Both the position numbers and the translations under genes were made by a program. This document shows positions 34,516 through 43,486 of a stretch of 55,331 nt of DNA, one piece after another (position 1 is the first letter of the stretch; every line of letters begins with the position of its first letter). The DNA comes from a bacterium UBP1_UBA4783 (lineage in GTDB: Bacteria; Krumholzibacteriota; Krumholzibacteriia; Krumholzibacteriales; Krumholzibacteriaceae): contig DHHB01000040.1 in NCBI GenBank assembly GCA_002403075.1, positions 16,522 to 71,852 of the forward strand. Reading direction: 5' to 3'. The notes beneath the pieces were generated by a model. The model made no database searches. It worked only from the letters and a program-made list of their open reading frames with translations, and was not told the DNA's origin.

Positions 34516-35817
34516 ATGATGAAACGGATGCTAGCGTTGGCGGCGGCGACGGCGATCGCGGCGTATTCCGCGGGCTGCGGAGGAAAGAAGGAAGAGGAAC
34601 GGAAGCCCGTCCCGGCGGTTCCCCTCAACGTCAATCTCGTGGAGAATCCGTCCTTCGAGACGTGGGACGGCGCCGTGCCGAAAGGCTGGACGCTCGAGCA
34701 TTTCGAGGGGGACGGCAGCAAGTCCAACCTCTTCGGCCGTTCGGGCACCGAGAAGCGGAGCGGCTCCTTTTCGTTCTATCTGCGCGGCGCGTTCGACTCG
34801 GACAGGTGGATGGTCCTCGCGCAGCGCCAACCCGTCATCCCGGGACACCGGCTGTGGTTCGCGGCCGAGATGAAATCGAAGGACCTCAAGAGGAACCGCG
34901 GACAAGCCGACCGCGCGAACATATACGTGCGCTTCTACGACAAAAACGGCACACGCGTGAACGAGCGCTACTGGGCCGACGGCTGGACCCGCGTTCTGTT
35001 CGGCACGCTCGATTGGCGCAAGATGGGGAAGCGGGTCGACGTGCCGAAGGAGGCGCGGACGGTCGAGATCGGCCTCATCTGCCAGATCACGGGGTGGCTC
35101 TACTTCGATGACGTCGAGCTCTGGCTCGAGGAGCCGGTTCCCTGGCGGAAGATCGAGACGAAGCACGTCGATTACTATTATCTCGAAGGCGATCCGTTCC
35201 CCGCCGGCGCGATCGACCGGCAGACGAAGTTCGTCGAGGCGACCGTGCGGAAGCTGAAGCTCGATCCGAAGGACGACGACAAGGTCAGCTATTATTTCTA
35301 TCCGTCCGACGAGAAGTTCCAGGAGATCCGGGGCTTCAGGATCGGTCCGGACCACTCGCGCGTGAATCCCGGCGCGCACGAGATCCACACGACGAAGGCG
35401 TACGAGGATCACCAGATGATCCATCTGCTTCTCGAACCGCTCGGGTATCCGCCGTTCGGCCTCGCCGAAGGCGCCGTTTTCTACGTCCTCGGATCGTGGG
35501 AGGGCGGCGTCAACATTCACATGATGGCGAAGGATCTCCTCATCGAGAAGCGCCTGCCGGCGCTCTTCCGCGTCATGACGCAGAAGGCGATGGACGACGC
35601 GGGCATGTCGATCACGGTGCCCGGGTGGGCGTCGTTCAGCATGTGGCTCGTCGAACGCCACGGCGTCGACAAATTCATGAAGCTGTACGCCGACTCGAAC
35701 GAAATCGAAGAGCCGGGGCCGTTCAACGCCCGATTCAAGAACGTCTACGGCAAGGATTTCGACGAGATGGACCGGGAGTGGCGGCTCTGGGTGCTCCGGT
35801 ACCAGCCGAAGATATGA
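34516..35817 (+). CDS. Lipoprotein with gluzincin-like fold and altered active site (HQMIH)
   Basis: Encodes 433 aa. Lipobox AYSAGC. Residues of about 38-210 resemble a carbohydrate-binding-type beta-sandwich (NLVENPSFETWDG to WLYFDDVELWLEE). The C-terminal part resembles the peptidase MA-like family, but HExxH reads His299-Gln-Met-Ile-His303, with the third zinc ligand at Glu318 (GLAEGAVFY). The metal site may persist, but the catalytic Glu is replaced by Gln, so peptidase activity is unlikely. GAGGAGA precedes the ATG. The stop overlaps the Nudix start (ATGA), so the two are coupled. Confidence 0.82.
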   Translation: MMKRMLALAAATAIAAYSAGCGGKKEEERKPVPAVPLNVNLVENPSFETWDGAVPKGWTLEHFEGDGSKSNLFGRSGTEKRSGSFSFYLRGAFDSDRWMVLAQRQPVIPGHRLWFAAEMKSKDLKRNRGQADRANIYVRFYDKNGTRVNERYWADGWTRVLFGTLDWRKMGKRVDVPKEARTVEIGLICQITGWLYFDDVELWLEEPVPWRKIETKHVDYYYLEGDPFPAGAIDRQTKFVEATVRKLKLDPKDDDKVSYYFYPSDEKFQEIRGFRIGPDHSRVNPGAHEIHTTKAYEDHQMIHLLLEPLGYPPFGLAEGAVFYVLGSWEGGVNIHMMAKDLLIEKRLPALFRVMTQKAMDDAGMSITVPGWASFSMWLVERHGVDKFMKLYADSNEIEEPGPFNARFKNVYGKDFDEMDREWRLWVLRYQPKI

Positions 35818-36323
35818 GCGAGGCGTTCCGTTTCTGCCCCCGTTGCGCGACCCGACTCGAGGAGGTCCTCGAGGGGGATCGTCCGCGGATGAAATGCCCC
35901 GCGTGCGGTTTCGTCCACTACGGCAACCCCGCATCCGCCGCGGGGGTCGTCGTCGTCGAGGACGGGTCGGTGCTTCTCGTCAAGCGGCGTCACGATCCGT
36001 ACCGGGGGCTCTGGGTCATACCGTCGGGGTTCGTCGAGCTCGACGAGGACGTCCGCGAGACCGCCGTGCGCGAGACGCGCGAGGAGACGGGGCTCGACGT
36101 TTCGCTCGCCGGTCTTCTCGACGTGGAATCCTGCTTCGACGATCCGCGGGGGAACGCGCTTCTCGTTCTCTATCTCGGCAGGCGGACCGGCGGAACGCTC
36201 GCGGCGGGCGACGACGCCGAGGAGGCGCGGTTCTTTCCGCTCGAATCGCTTCCGCCGATCGCGTTCGAGGCTCACCGCACGGCGCTCGGGAAGCTCGCCG
36301 CGAACGCTTCGAAACGCCTCTAG
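35814..36323 (+). CDS. Nudix hydrolase with N-terminal zinc ribbon
   Basis: Encodes 169 aa. The zinc ribbon is CPRCATRLE to CPACGFVHYGNP. The Nudix box GFVELDEDVRETAVRETREE continues TGL and fits GX5EX7REUXEEXGU exactly. This zinc-ribbon type resembles NADH pyrophosphatase (NudC) and ADP-ribose pyrophosphatases, but the SQPWPFPxS motif of NudC is absent, so the substrate is unknown. It overlaps the upstream lipoprotein by four bases and the convergent cyclophilin gene by four bases. Confidence 0.93.
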   Translation: MSEAFRFCPRCATRLEEVLEGDRPRMKCPACGFVHYGNPASAAGVVVVEDGSVLLVKRRHDPYRGLWVIPSGFVELDEDVRETAVRETREETGLDVSLAGLLDVESCFDDPRGNALLVLYLGRRTGGTLAAGDDAEEARFFPLESLPPIAFEAHRTALGKLAANASKRL

Positions 36324-38380
36324 TCGATCGCCCTCACGGTGAAGACGTCCCCTTCCTCGATCCGGTCCACGACGCTCATCCCCCTCGTGACCCTGCCGAC
36401 GATCGTGTAGCGTCCGTCGAGATGCGGATGCTCGGCGTGCATGATGAAGAACTGGCTTCCCGCCGTGTCCTTCCCCGAATCGGCGAGACCCACGACTCCG
36501 CGGCGGTAATGGAAGAGGTTGACCTCGTTGCGCAGAAAGTATCCCGCGTCGCCCCATCCGTCTCCGCGGGGGCAGCCTCCCTGCACGACGAAACCCGGCA
36601 CGACCCGGTGAAACGCGAGGCCGTCGTAGAATCCGCGGCCGGCGAGCGCGAGGATGCCGCGCACGGCGTTCGGCGCGTCGTCGCCGTAGAGGAGGATTTC
36701 GATCTCCCCGCGCTTCGTCGAGACGACGATCCTGCGGTTGCCGAACGGGAGCGACGGGCCGCCGGTCCACGGGTAGGTTCCCCGGTCGCCCGCCGCGCCG
36801 GAGCGGGGGGGAAGCCGGATCTCGACGCGTTTCGCGAGGGAGGCGGCGGCGGAAGCGGCGGCCGCGGAAACCCGCCGGTCGGGATCCCCGTACGCGGTCG
36901 CGAGAAACGCGGGGATGCCGCGCGAGGCGATCGCCGCGGCGTCGAGCTTCGCCGAGAGCGCCTTGATCGCCTCGACGACGGCGAGCCGCCGGTCGCCGTC
37001 GATTCGCGACGGATGCGCGCCGTAGACGGCGGCGAGAGCGGGAACGATCTCGACCGAGCCGACCTTGCCGAGCGATTCGACGGCGACGCTCGCAACGACC
37101 CAGTCGTCCCCGTTCGCCGCGGAGAGCAGCGCGCCGACGGCGGTGACGTCGTTTCCCGCAGCGTCCTTCACGCCGCACGGCGCGGCGAGATCCTTCGTCC
37201 GTTCCCATCGTCCGAGCCCCGCGGCCGCGCCCTCGGCGGCGTGATGGTCGTCCTCCCGCAGCAGCGTGCCGCACAGCAGCGCGAGATCTTCCTTCGCGCC
37301 GAGCGCGCCGAGGAGTTCGAGCGCCGTCGTTCGTTCGCGCGGGGTGCCCTTCTCGATCGCCGCGAGGAGGTGCGGCCTGGCGTCGCCGCCGGCGGCCGCG
37401 ACCGCCGCGCCGAGCGCCGCGCGGCGCACCATCGCGGATCCGCTCGAGAGATGCGGCTCGATCGCCGCGGCGTGCCGCTGTGCGGCCGAGACGGCGAGGC
37501 CGCCGAGCGCCGCCGTCACGATGTACGCGTCGTCCTCCGAAAGCATGGCGGCGAGGGCGTCGGCGCCGCCTCCTCCTCCGATGCGCGCGAGCGCTTCGGC
37601 GGCCTTGAGGGCGACCCAGCGATCGGAATCGGCGGTGAGCGTCGCGATCATCGACGCGGCCCCCTTGGCCTTGAGACGCCCGAGCGCCTCGACCGCGCGG
37701 AGCCTCGTTTCGGCGCTTCGGCTCGTGAGAAGCTCGGCGATCCGTTCTCCGCCCGCCGCGTATCCGAGGCGACCCATGGCGTACGCCGCGCACGCGGCGA
37801 CCCGGGGATCCGGATCCTGAACGAGCGCCTCGCATGCCGACGCGGAGGCCGAGTCCCCCGCGAACGTGAGCGCGAGCGCGGCCTGCGCCCGAACGGCGCC
37901 CTTGAAGTGCCGGAGATACGGCGCGATGACCGGCGCCGCCTCTTTTTTCCCCGTGACGCCGAGCGCCTCGAGCGCGCGGAGCTTGATATTCTCGTCCCCC
38001 GCGGCGAGGCTCCGCGCGAGCGGAGCGACGGCCGACGTGTCGCGGACGAGGCCGAGGGCGTACACGGCGGTCTCGGCGACGCGAAGATCCTTGTCCGCGG
38101 CGAGCTTCTCGAGGAGGGGCACGCCGGCCGGATCGCCGATCCGGCCGAGAGCCTCGGCGCATCGAACCCGCACGAGCGCGCGCTTGTCGGTCATGAGTTT
38201 CTCGATCGCGGCGCGGTCGATCGCCGCGGCCTCCTCCATCGCCGCGAGCGTCGTGAGCGCGCGGCGGCCCTCGGGCCGGGAGAGCAGCGATTCGTAGCGG
38301 CTTCCCGCCGCGGGGGCGGTTTGAGCGTGGGCGGCCGCGGCGATCACGATCGCCGCGGCGGCAAAGAGTGCGCGCCTCAT
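36320..38380 (-). CDS. Exported HEAT-repeat / cyclophilin-type peptidyl-prolyl isomerase fusion
   Basis: Encodes 686 aa. A signal peptide (cleavage near AHA) is followed by about 450 residues of HEAT-like repeats (for example VRVRCAEALGRIGDPAGVPL) and a C-terminal cyclophilin domain. That domain contains GFYDGLAFHRVVPGFVVQGG, then GSQFFIMHAEHPHLDGRYTI, with the catalytic-type Arg and Phe in FHRVVPGF and SQFFI. It should catalyse prolyl isomerisation in the periplasm with the repeats as a client scaffold. GGGAGG precedes the ATG. The start is only 36 bp from the divergent ecfT start. Confidence 0.92.
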   Translation of the reverse strand: MRRALFAAAAIVIAAAAHAQTAPAAGSRYESLLSRPEGRRALTTLAAMEEAAAIDRAAIEKLMTDKRALVRVRCAEALGRIGDPAGVPLLEKLAADKDLRVAETAVYALGLVRDTSAVAPLARSLAAGDENIKLRALEALGVTGKKEAAPVIAPYLRHFKGAVRAQAALALTFAGDSASASACEALVQDPDPRVAACAAYAMGRLGYAAGGERIAELLTSRSAETRLRAVEALGRLKAKGAASMIATLTADSDRWVALKAAEALARIGGGGGADALAAMLSEDDAYIVTAALGGLAVSAAQRHAAAIEPHLSSGSAMVRRAALGAAVAAAGGDARPHLLAAIEKGTPRERTTALELLGALGAKEDLALLCGTLLREDDHHAAEGAAAGLGRWERTKDLAAPCGVKDAAGNDVTAVGALLSAANGDDWVVASVAVESLGKVGSVEIVPALAAVYGAHPSRIDGDRRLAVVEAIKALSAKLDAAAIASRGIPAFLATAYGDPDRRVSAAAASAAASLAKRVEIRLPPRSGAAGDRGTYPWTGGPSLPFGNRRIVVSTKRGEIEILLYGDDAPNAVRGILALAGRGFYDGLAFHRVVPGFVVQGGCPRGDGWGDAGYFLRNEVNLFHYRRGVVGLADSGKDTAGSQFFIMHAEHPHLDGRYTIVGRVTRGMSVVDRIEEGDVFTVRAID

Positions 38381-38405
38381 GATTTCCTCCCTGGAAAAGC
38401 CGGTC

Positions 38406-38411
38406 TATACT
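38406..38411 (+). promoter_or_regulatory. -10 box TATACT directly upstream of the EcfT start
   Basis: TATACT at 38406-38411 would place transcription start at about 38417-38419, that is, on the ATG itself. No ribosome site precedes the ATG, so a leaderless message is possible. The -35 at 17 bp (TTTCCT) is poor. Confidence 0.4.
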
Positions 38412-38416
38412 ATACT

Positions 38417-39250
38417 ATGAAATCCGCCGCGCTCCCGAGCGCTTTTCTTCTCGGGGCGGCGGCCCCCGGCCGGCGGCTCGCGCCGGCGGGAAGGATCGGC
38501 GCGAATCATTCCGGCGAGGAGGAAGGTACGAACCTCGAACGGCTCCATCCGCTCGCGAAACTCCTCGTGACGGCGCTCGTCTGCGTCGCCGCGTTCCTCT
38601 TCCGGCCGTGGGTCGTGCCGGCGGCGCTCGCCGCGCTCGCCGCGATCCTGCATCGCGGCGTCGGCGATGGCCGCGCGCGTCTCGGAACCCTGCTCAGGAC
38701 CTTCCCGCCGTTCGCCGCGATCATCGTGCTCGCGAGCGCGTTTCTCGCGGGACATCCGGGCCCGTGGTGGCACGGCGCCGCCGCGGGGCTCGTTCAGAGC
38801 CTGCGCGTTCTCGCCATGATGCTCGCCGCGAGCCTGTTCCTCGCGTCCACCGATCCGGTCGATCTCGCGGACGCCCTCTCCCGGGCGCTCCGGCCGCTCG
38901 AGCGCGGGAGAGCGCGCGCGGGGGAGCTCGCGCTCATGACGATGCTCGTCGCGAGCTTCGCGCCGCTCATGATCGAGGAGGCGCGGCGCCTCGAGCTCGC
39001 GCAGGCCGCCCGGTGCGGATTTCCGCGCCGCGGCCCCGCCGCCGTGCGCTGGGCCGCGCCGCTGCTCGCGCCGCTGTTCGCCGGGGTGATACGGCGCGCG
39101 GACGAAATAGATCTCGCGCTCCGCGCGCGGGCGTTCCGTCTCGGCGCGCCGCGGAGCACCCTGCGGCGCGCGGGGTTCGAAGCGGCCGACTGGGCGGCGG
39201 CCGCCGTTTCCATCTGTATCTTTCTCGCCGGTGTCTATGCGCAATTTTAA
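38417..39250 (+). CDS. EcfT-like energy-coupling transmembrane protein (orphan)
   Basis: Encodes 277 aa. After about 35 polar N-terminal residues the EcfT pattern begins (LHPLAKLLVTALVC), with about five transmembrane helices. Cytoplasmic coupling motifs resemble the family's A-R-G helices (AQAARCGFPRRG and ALRARAFRLG). EcfT joins the ECF transporter ATPases to substrate-binding S proteins. No EcfA or S component is nearby. The ATG at 38417 lacks a ribosome site, and there is no alternative in-frame ATG, GTG or TTG before the conserved core. It overlaps truA by 14 bases. Confidence 0.82.
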   Translation: MKSAALPSAFLLGAAAPGRRLAPAGRIGANHSGEEEGTNLERLHPLAKLLVTALVCVAAFLFRPWVVPAALAALAAILHRGVGDGRARLGTLLRTFPPFAAIIVLASAFLAGHPGPWWHGAAAGLVQSLRVLAMMLAASLFLASTDPVDLADALSRALRPLERGRARAGELALMTMLVASFAPLMIEEARRLELAQAARCGFPRRGPAAVRWAAPLLAPLFAGVIRRADEIDLALRARAFRLGAPRSTLRRAGFEAADWAAAAVSICIFLAGVYAQF

Positions 39251-39959
39251 GATCGTCGTCGAATACGACGGAAGCGGCTTCCACGGATGGCAGATACAGC
39301 CGGCGCTTCGCACCGTGCAGGGCGAGCTCGTGCGCGCCGTCGAAGAGTCGACCGGAGAGCGGAGCGCGGTGACGGGCGCGGGCCGCACCGACGCCGGCGT
39401 GCATGCCGTCGCGCAGGTCGGGAGCTTTCTCTCCGCGACCAGGCTGGCCCCGGAGACGATCCGCCGGGCCCTGAACGCGCGTCTCCCCGCGGATATCCGC
39501 GTCGTCTCCGTCGAGGAGGCTCCCCGGGATTTCAACGCGCGATTCCACGCGCGCAGCCGCAGCTACCGCTACATCTTCATCCGCCGCCGGACGGCCCTGT
39601 GGCGCGGCTACTACCACCCGGTCGAGGGGGATCTGAACGTCGCGGCGATGCGCCGCTCGCTCGGCGAGCTCGCCGGCGAACGGGACTTCGCGGGCTTCAC
39701 GACCGCCGAGGGGAGCGGCGGCAACACGCGGTGCCGCGTCATATCCGCCGAGCTCCTCGAGTCGCCGCCGCTTCTCGCGGTCGCCGTCACCGCCGACCAT
39801 TTCCTCCACAAGATGATGCGCCTCATCGCCGGAACCGCCCTCGAGATCGGGTACGGCAAGCCCTGGAATATGGCGGAGATCGTCGATTCGCGCGATCCCT
39901 CGCGCGCCGGGCCGGCGCTCCCGCCCCACGCGCTCTATCTCTGGAAGGTGTCCTACTGA
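39237..39959 (+). CDS. truA: tRNA pseudouridine synthase A
   Basis: Encodes 240 aa. It makes pseudouridine at tRNA positions 38-40. Motifs: YDGSGFHGWQIQP, GAGRTDAGVHA with the catalytic Asp, SYRYIFIRR and DHFLHKMMRLIAGTALEIG. I used the ATG at 39237 because the family starts close to RNFKIVVEYDG; a GTG lies two codons earlier. The start is inside the end of the ecfT gene, suggesting coupling. EcfT-TruA adjacency is common in other phyla, where both sit in the ribosomal cluster. Confidence 0.95.
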   Translation: MRNFKIVVEYDGSGFHGWQIQPALRTVQGELVRAVEESTGERSAVTGAGRTDAGVHAVAQVGSFLSATRLAPETIRRALNARLPADIRVVSVEEAPRDFNARFHARSRSYRYIFIRRRTALWRGYYHPVEGDLNVAAMRRSLGELAGERDFAGFTTAEGSGGNTRCRVISAELLESPPLLAVAVTADHFLHKMMRLIAGTALEIGYGKPWNMAEIVDSRDPSRAGPALPPHALYLWKVSY

Positions 39960-40077
39960 AGCCGCTGGGGCGCGCCCCGCGGCGCGTTCCGCGCCCCGGG
40001 CGCGAACGGCAACCTCTTTCGCGGCAACGAAATGCGGAGCTCCGTCCCCTCGGCGGCCCCTTTTCCGGGGAAAGGGG

Positions 40078-40106
40078 TTGTCCGCCCGGCGCCCAGCATG
40101 TATAAT
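40078..40106 (+). promoter_or_regulatory. Sigma-70 promoter of the transaldolase-like gene
   Basis: TTGTCC (40078-40083), a 17-bp spacer, and consensus TATAAT (40101-40106), about 60 bp before the ATG. A hairpin-like CCCCTTT/AAAGGGG (40057-40077) lies just upstream. Confidence 0.75.
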
Positions 40107-40166
40107 TCCCTTTCCCGACGACCCGCAATGATGTTGCAGAGAATCACCTCGAGAAACGGAGGCGTT

Positions 40167-40814
40167 ATGAAATTCTTCATCGACACGGCGAACCTCTCGG
40201 AAATACGGGAAGCCGCGACGCTCGGCATCATCGACGGCTGCACGACGAATCCGACCCTCCTCTCGAAGGAGAAGGGCTCGTACAAGGAGATACTCGCGGA
40301 GATATGCTCGATCATCGAGGGACCGGTGAGCGCCGAGGTCGTTTCGCTCGAGGCCGAGGGGATGCTGAAGGAGGGGAAGGAGCTCTGCAAGATCGCCGAC
40401 AACATCATCATCAAGGTGCCGTGCATCCGCGAGGGGATCAAGGCGCTCGGGATGTTCAAGCGGGAGGGTATACAGACGAACGCGACGCTCTGCTTCTCGG
40501 CGAATCAGGGTCTCGTCGTCGCGAAGGCGGGCGCCACGTACGTGAGCCCGTTCGTCGGGAGGATCGACGACGTCGGCAATCCGGGCATGGATCTCGTCCG
40601 CGAGATCGTGCAGATCTACCACAACTACGCGTATCCGACGCAGGTCATCGTTTCGAGCGTGCGCCATCCGCAGCACGTGTACGAGTCGGCGCTCAGCGGC
40701 GCCGACGTGGCGACGATCCCGTTCAAGGTGCTCGAGCAGCTCATCAAACACCCGCTCACCGACGCCGGCATGAAGAGCTTTCTCGCCGACTGGGAGAAGG
40801 TGCAGAAGAAATAG
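40167..40814 (+). CDS. Transaldolase-like / fructose-6-phosphate aldolase (TalC/Fsa family)
   Basis: Encodes 215 aa. Motifs: FFIDTANLSEIREA, DGCTTNPTLLSKE and IIIKVPC, where Lys is the Schiff-base residue. TNATLCFSANQG and ATYVSPFVGRIDD follow. The length matches the short TalC/Fsa subfamily, which transfers dihydroxyacetone units in the pentose phosphate pathway or cleaves fructose 6-phosphate. The two reactions cannot be separated here. The ATG has ACGGAGG upstream, and a good sigma-70 promoter lies at 40078-40106. Confidence 0.93.
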   Translation: MKFFIDTANLSEIREAATLGIIDGCTTNPTLLSKEKGSYKEILAEICSIIEGPVSAEVVSLEAEGMLKEGKELCKIADNIIIKVPCIREGIKALGMFKREGIQTNATLCFSANQGLVVAKAGATYVSPFVGRIDDVGNPGMDLVREIVQIYHNYAYPTQVIVSSVRHPQHVYESALSGADVATIPFKVLEQLIKHPLTDAGMKSFLADWEKVQKK

Positions 40815-40900
40815 CCGCGGCCCGTCTCGCGGCGTAGGCGCGCGCGGGCGCCGTCCCGGCGCGCCGGCGCCGGCGGACCGCCGGGCGCGGCGCATCGGCC

Positions 40901-42106
40901 ATGAAACCCTTCAACTCGAGATGGGACCGGCTCGCCCCCTTCGTCGTCGGGGCGCTGTTCGGGCTGTGCGCGGCGATGCTCGCCGTTTCGATCGTCATGT
41001 TCCGGCGGGCGGAGGAGCGGGGGCGGGGGCAGGCGTTCGGCCGCGACGACGCCCCGCGTTCGTCGCCCGGCGAGGAGCGGTCGCAGGCGATCGTCGAGGC
41101 GACGAGGCTCGCGAGTCCGGCGGTCGTTTCCGTCACGGCGATCCTCACGAAGGACGTGACCTCGAATCCGTATCTCTATTACCAGTTTCTCCAGCAGTAC
41201 TATTTCAACCCCTCGTTCCAGGCGCGCCTGCGCGACGGCCGCCCCGTCGTTGAGTATACGAGCTTCGGCTCGGGCGTCGTGCTCGCGCCGCAGGGGTACG
41301 TCCTCACGAACGAGCACGTCATCCGGGACGCGGAGCGGATATACGTCACGATGAACGACGGAACGCAGACCGAAGCGTCGCTCATCGGCGCGGCCCCGTC
41401 ATACGACCTCGCGCTGCTGAAGATCGACGGGAAGAATCTCCCCTACGCCCGGCTCGGCGATTCCGATCGGCTCGCGATCGGCGAATGGGTGATCGCCATC
41501 GGAAATCCGTTCGGCTACCTGCTCGACGATCCGCAGCCGAGCGTGACGGTCGGCGTCGTGAGCGCCCTTCACCGCGACGTGCGCGCCCCGAACACGGTCT
41601 TCAACAACATGATTCAAACGGACGCGGCGATCAATCCGGGCAACAGCGGCGGACCCCTCGTGTCGGGCGCGGGCGAGGTCGTCGGCGTCAACACCTTCAT
41701 ATTCTCCACGCAGGAGGGCTCGATCCCGGGCATGAGCTTCGCCATCCCGATCAACACCGCCAAAATGGTGATCGACGAGATCACTCATTTCGGGCGCGTG
41801 CGCGGCACGTGGACGGGCATCGCGGTGATCGAGCTTTCCCCGGAGGAGGCGCGGCGCCGCGGACTCGACGTCGACCACGGCCTCTACGTGGACCGCGTCG
41901 ACCCGGGACAGCCGGGCGAGCGCGCCGGCATCAGGCGCGGAGACGTCATCCTCACGGTGAACGGGATGACGGTCCGCACGCAGCAGCAATCCGCGCGGGC
42001 GATCTTCGGGCTCAAGGTGGGGGACGAAACCGACGTCGTCGTCCGGCGCGACGGAAAAGAGCTGACGCTCAGGCTGAGACTCGGCGAGCGGCCGGCGGGC
42101 GCGTGA
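40901..42106 (+). CDS. HtrA/DegP-family serine protease with one PDZ domain
   Basis: Encodes 401 aa. A single N-terminal transmembrane helix (about 12-35) anchors the protein in the inner membrane, as in DegS/HtrA. The trypsin-like triad is intact: His139 (TNEHVI), Asp169 (SYDLALLKI) and Ser249 (NPGNSGGPLV). One PDZ domain follows (about 300-395). It probably degrades or senses misfolded envelope proteins. The gene follows the aldolase after 86 bp of GC-rich DNA with no clear promoter, and purB follows 28 bp after its stop. Confidence 0.93.
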   Translation: MKPFNSRWDRLAPFVVGALFGLCAAMLAVSIVMFRRAEERGRGQAFGRDDAPRSSPGEERSQAIVEATRLASPAVVSVTAILTKDVTSNPYLYYQFLQQYYFNPSFQARLRDGRPVVEYTSFGSGVVLAPQGYVLTNEHVIRDAERIYVTMNDGTQTEASLIGAAPSYDLALLKIDGKNLPYARLGDSDRLAIGEWVIAIGNPFGYLLDDPQPSVTVGVVSALHRDVRAPNTVFNNMIQTDAAINPGNSGGPLVSGAGEVVGVNTFIFSTQEGSIPGMSFAIPINTAKMVIDEITHFGRVRGTWTGIAVIELSPEEARRRGLDVDHGLYVDRVDPGQPGERAGIRRGDVILTVNGMTVRTQQQSARAIFGLKVGDETDVVVRRDGKELTLRLRLGERPAGA

Positions 42107-42134
42107 ACCGCCCGCTCGCGAGAGGAGGATACGG

Positions 42135-43430
42135 TTGATTCCACGGTATTCGGTTCCCGAGATGACGCGTATCTGGTCCGACGAGTACCGCTTCGACCTC
42201 TGGCGCGAGATCGAGGTGCTCTACTGCGAGGGCATGGCCGAGTACGGCCTCATCCCGAAACGTGCCGCGCGCGAGATCCGTTCGCGGGCCGCATTCGACG
42301 TCAGGCGGATCGAGAAGATCGAGGAGCGCGTCCGGCACGACGTGATCGCCTTTCTCACCGACGTGTCGAGACGGGTCGGGCCCTCGGGTCGCTACCTGCA
42401 CCTCGGCATGACGAGCTCCGATCTGCTCGACACCGCGCTCGCCTGCCAGATGACGGCCGCCGGGCGGGGCGTCGCCGCGCGCCTGAAGACCCTTCGGACC
42501 GCGATCCGCCGCCAAGCGGTCCGGCACCGCCGCACCCCGATGATCGGGCGCACGCACGGCATGCACGCCGAGCCCGTCACCTTCGGCCTCAAGCTCCTCG
42601 TCTGGCACGAGGAGATCGGCCGCGCCGTCGACCGCGTCGAAGCGGCGATCGAGGAGGTGCGCGTCGGCAAGATGACGGGCGCCGTCGGCACCCAGACGCA
42701 CATCGACCGGCGCGTCGAGCGGTTCGTCATGAAACGCCTCGGCCTCGAAACGGCGAAGGCGACGACGCAGATCATACAGCGCGACCGCCACGCCGCGTTC
42801 CTCGCCTCTCTCGCGCTCGCCGCCGCTTCCCTCGAGAAGATGGCGCTCGAGATCCGCGGACTCCAGCGGTCGGACGTCGGCGAGGCGGAGGAGCCCTTTA
42901 CGCGCGGGCAGAAGGGCTCGAGCGCGATGCCGCACAAGCGCAACCCGATCCTCTGCGAGCGGATCTGCGGCATGGCGCGGATCGTCCGGGCGAACGCCCT
43001 CGCCGCGCAGGAAAACGTCGCCCTCTGGCACGAGCGCGACATCAGCCATTCGTCCGTCGAGCGGATCATCCTGCCCGATTCGACGATGCTGCTCGCGTAC
43101 ATGATCGAGAAGTTCACCTGGATCGTGTCGAACCTCCGGGTGAACGCGAAGCGGATGCGCGAGAACCTCGAGCGCACGGGAGGGCTCGTCTTTTCCGGGC
43201 ACGTGCTTCTCCGCCTCGTCGAGAGCGGATTCTCTCGGGAGGCGGCGTACGCGGTCGTGCAGGAGGCCGCGATGGAGAGCATGCGGACGGGGCGGAGCTT
43301 CCGCGAGCTCCTCGCCGGGGATCGCCGGCTTCGGCGCCGTCTCGACCCGCGGGAGATCGAGGGGCTCTTCGACCTCGACGCGCATTTCGCGAAGATCGAT
43401 TCCATTTTCAAGCGGACGCTCGGGCGGTGA
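42135..43430 (+). CDS. purB: Adenylosuccinate lyase
   Basis: Encodes 431 aa from a TTG start, supported by AGGAGGA six bases upstream. It catalyses two steps of purine synthesis (SAICAR to AICAR and adenylosuccinate to AMP). Motifs: LHLGMTSSDLLDTALA, GRTHGMHAEP and the fumarase/lyase signature KGSSAMPHKRNPI. It begins the purine gene run. It ends four bases into a frame that would join purL to an upstream GTG, so transcription continues into purL. Confidence 0.95.
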   Translation: MIPRYSVPEMTRIWSDEYRFDLWREIEVLYCEGMAEYGLIPKRAAREIRSRAAFDVRRIEKIEERVRHDVIAFLTDVSRRVGPSGRYLHLGMTSSDLLDTALACQMTAAGRGVAARLKTLRTAIRRQAVRHRRTPMIGRTHGMHAEPVTFGLKLLVWHEEIGRAVDRVEAAIEEVRVGKMTGAVGTQTHIDRRVERFVMKRLGLETAKATTQIIQRDRHAAFLASLALAAASLEKMALEIRGLQRSDVGEAEEPFTRGQKGSSAMPHKRNPILCERICGMARIVRANALAAQENVALWHERDISHSSVERIILPDSTMLLAYMIEKFTWIVSNLRVNAKRMRENLERTGGLVFSGHVLLRLVESGFSREAAYAVVQEAAMESMRTGRSFRELLAGDRRLRRRLDPREIEGLFDLDAHFAKIDSIFKRTLGR

Positions 43431-43486
43431 GGAACGGCCCGGTCCGTTCCCGCCGGCGTTCGGCACGTCACACGCAACGAGACAGG

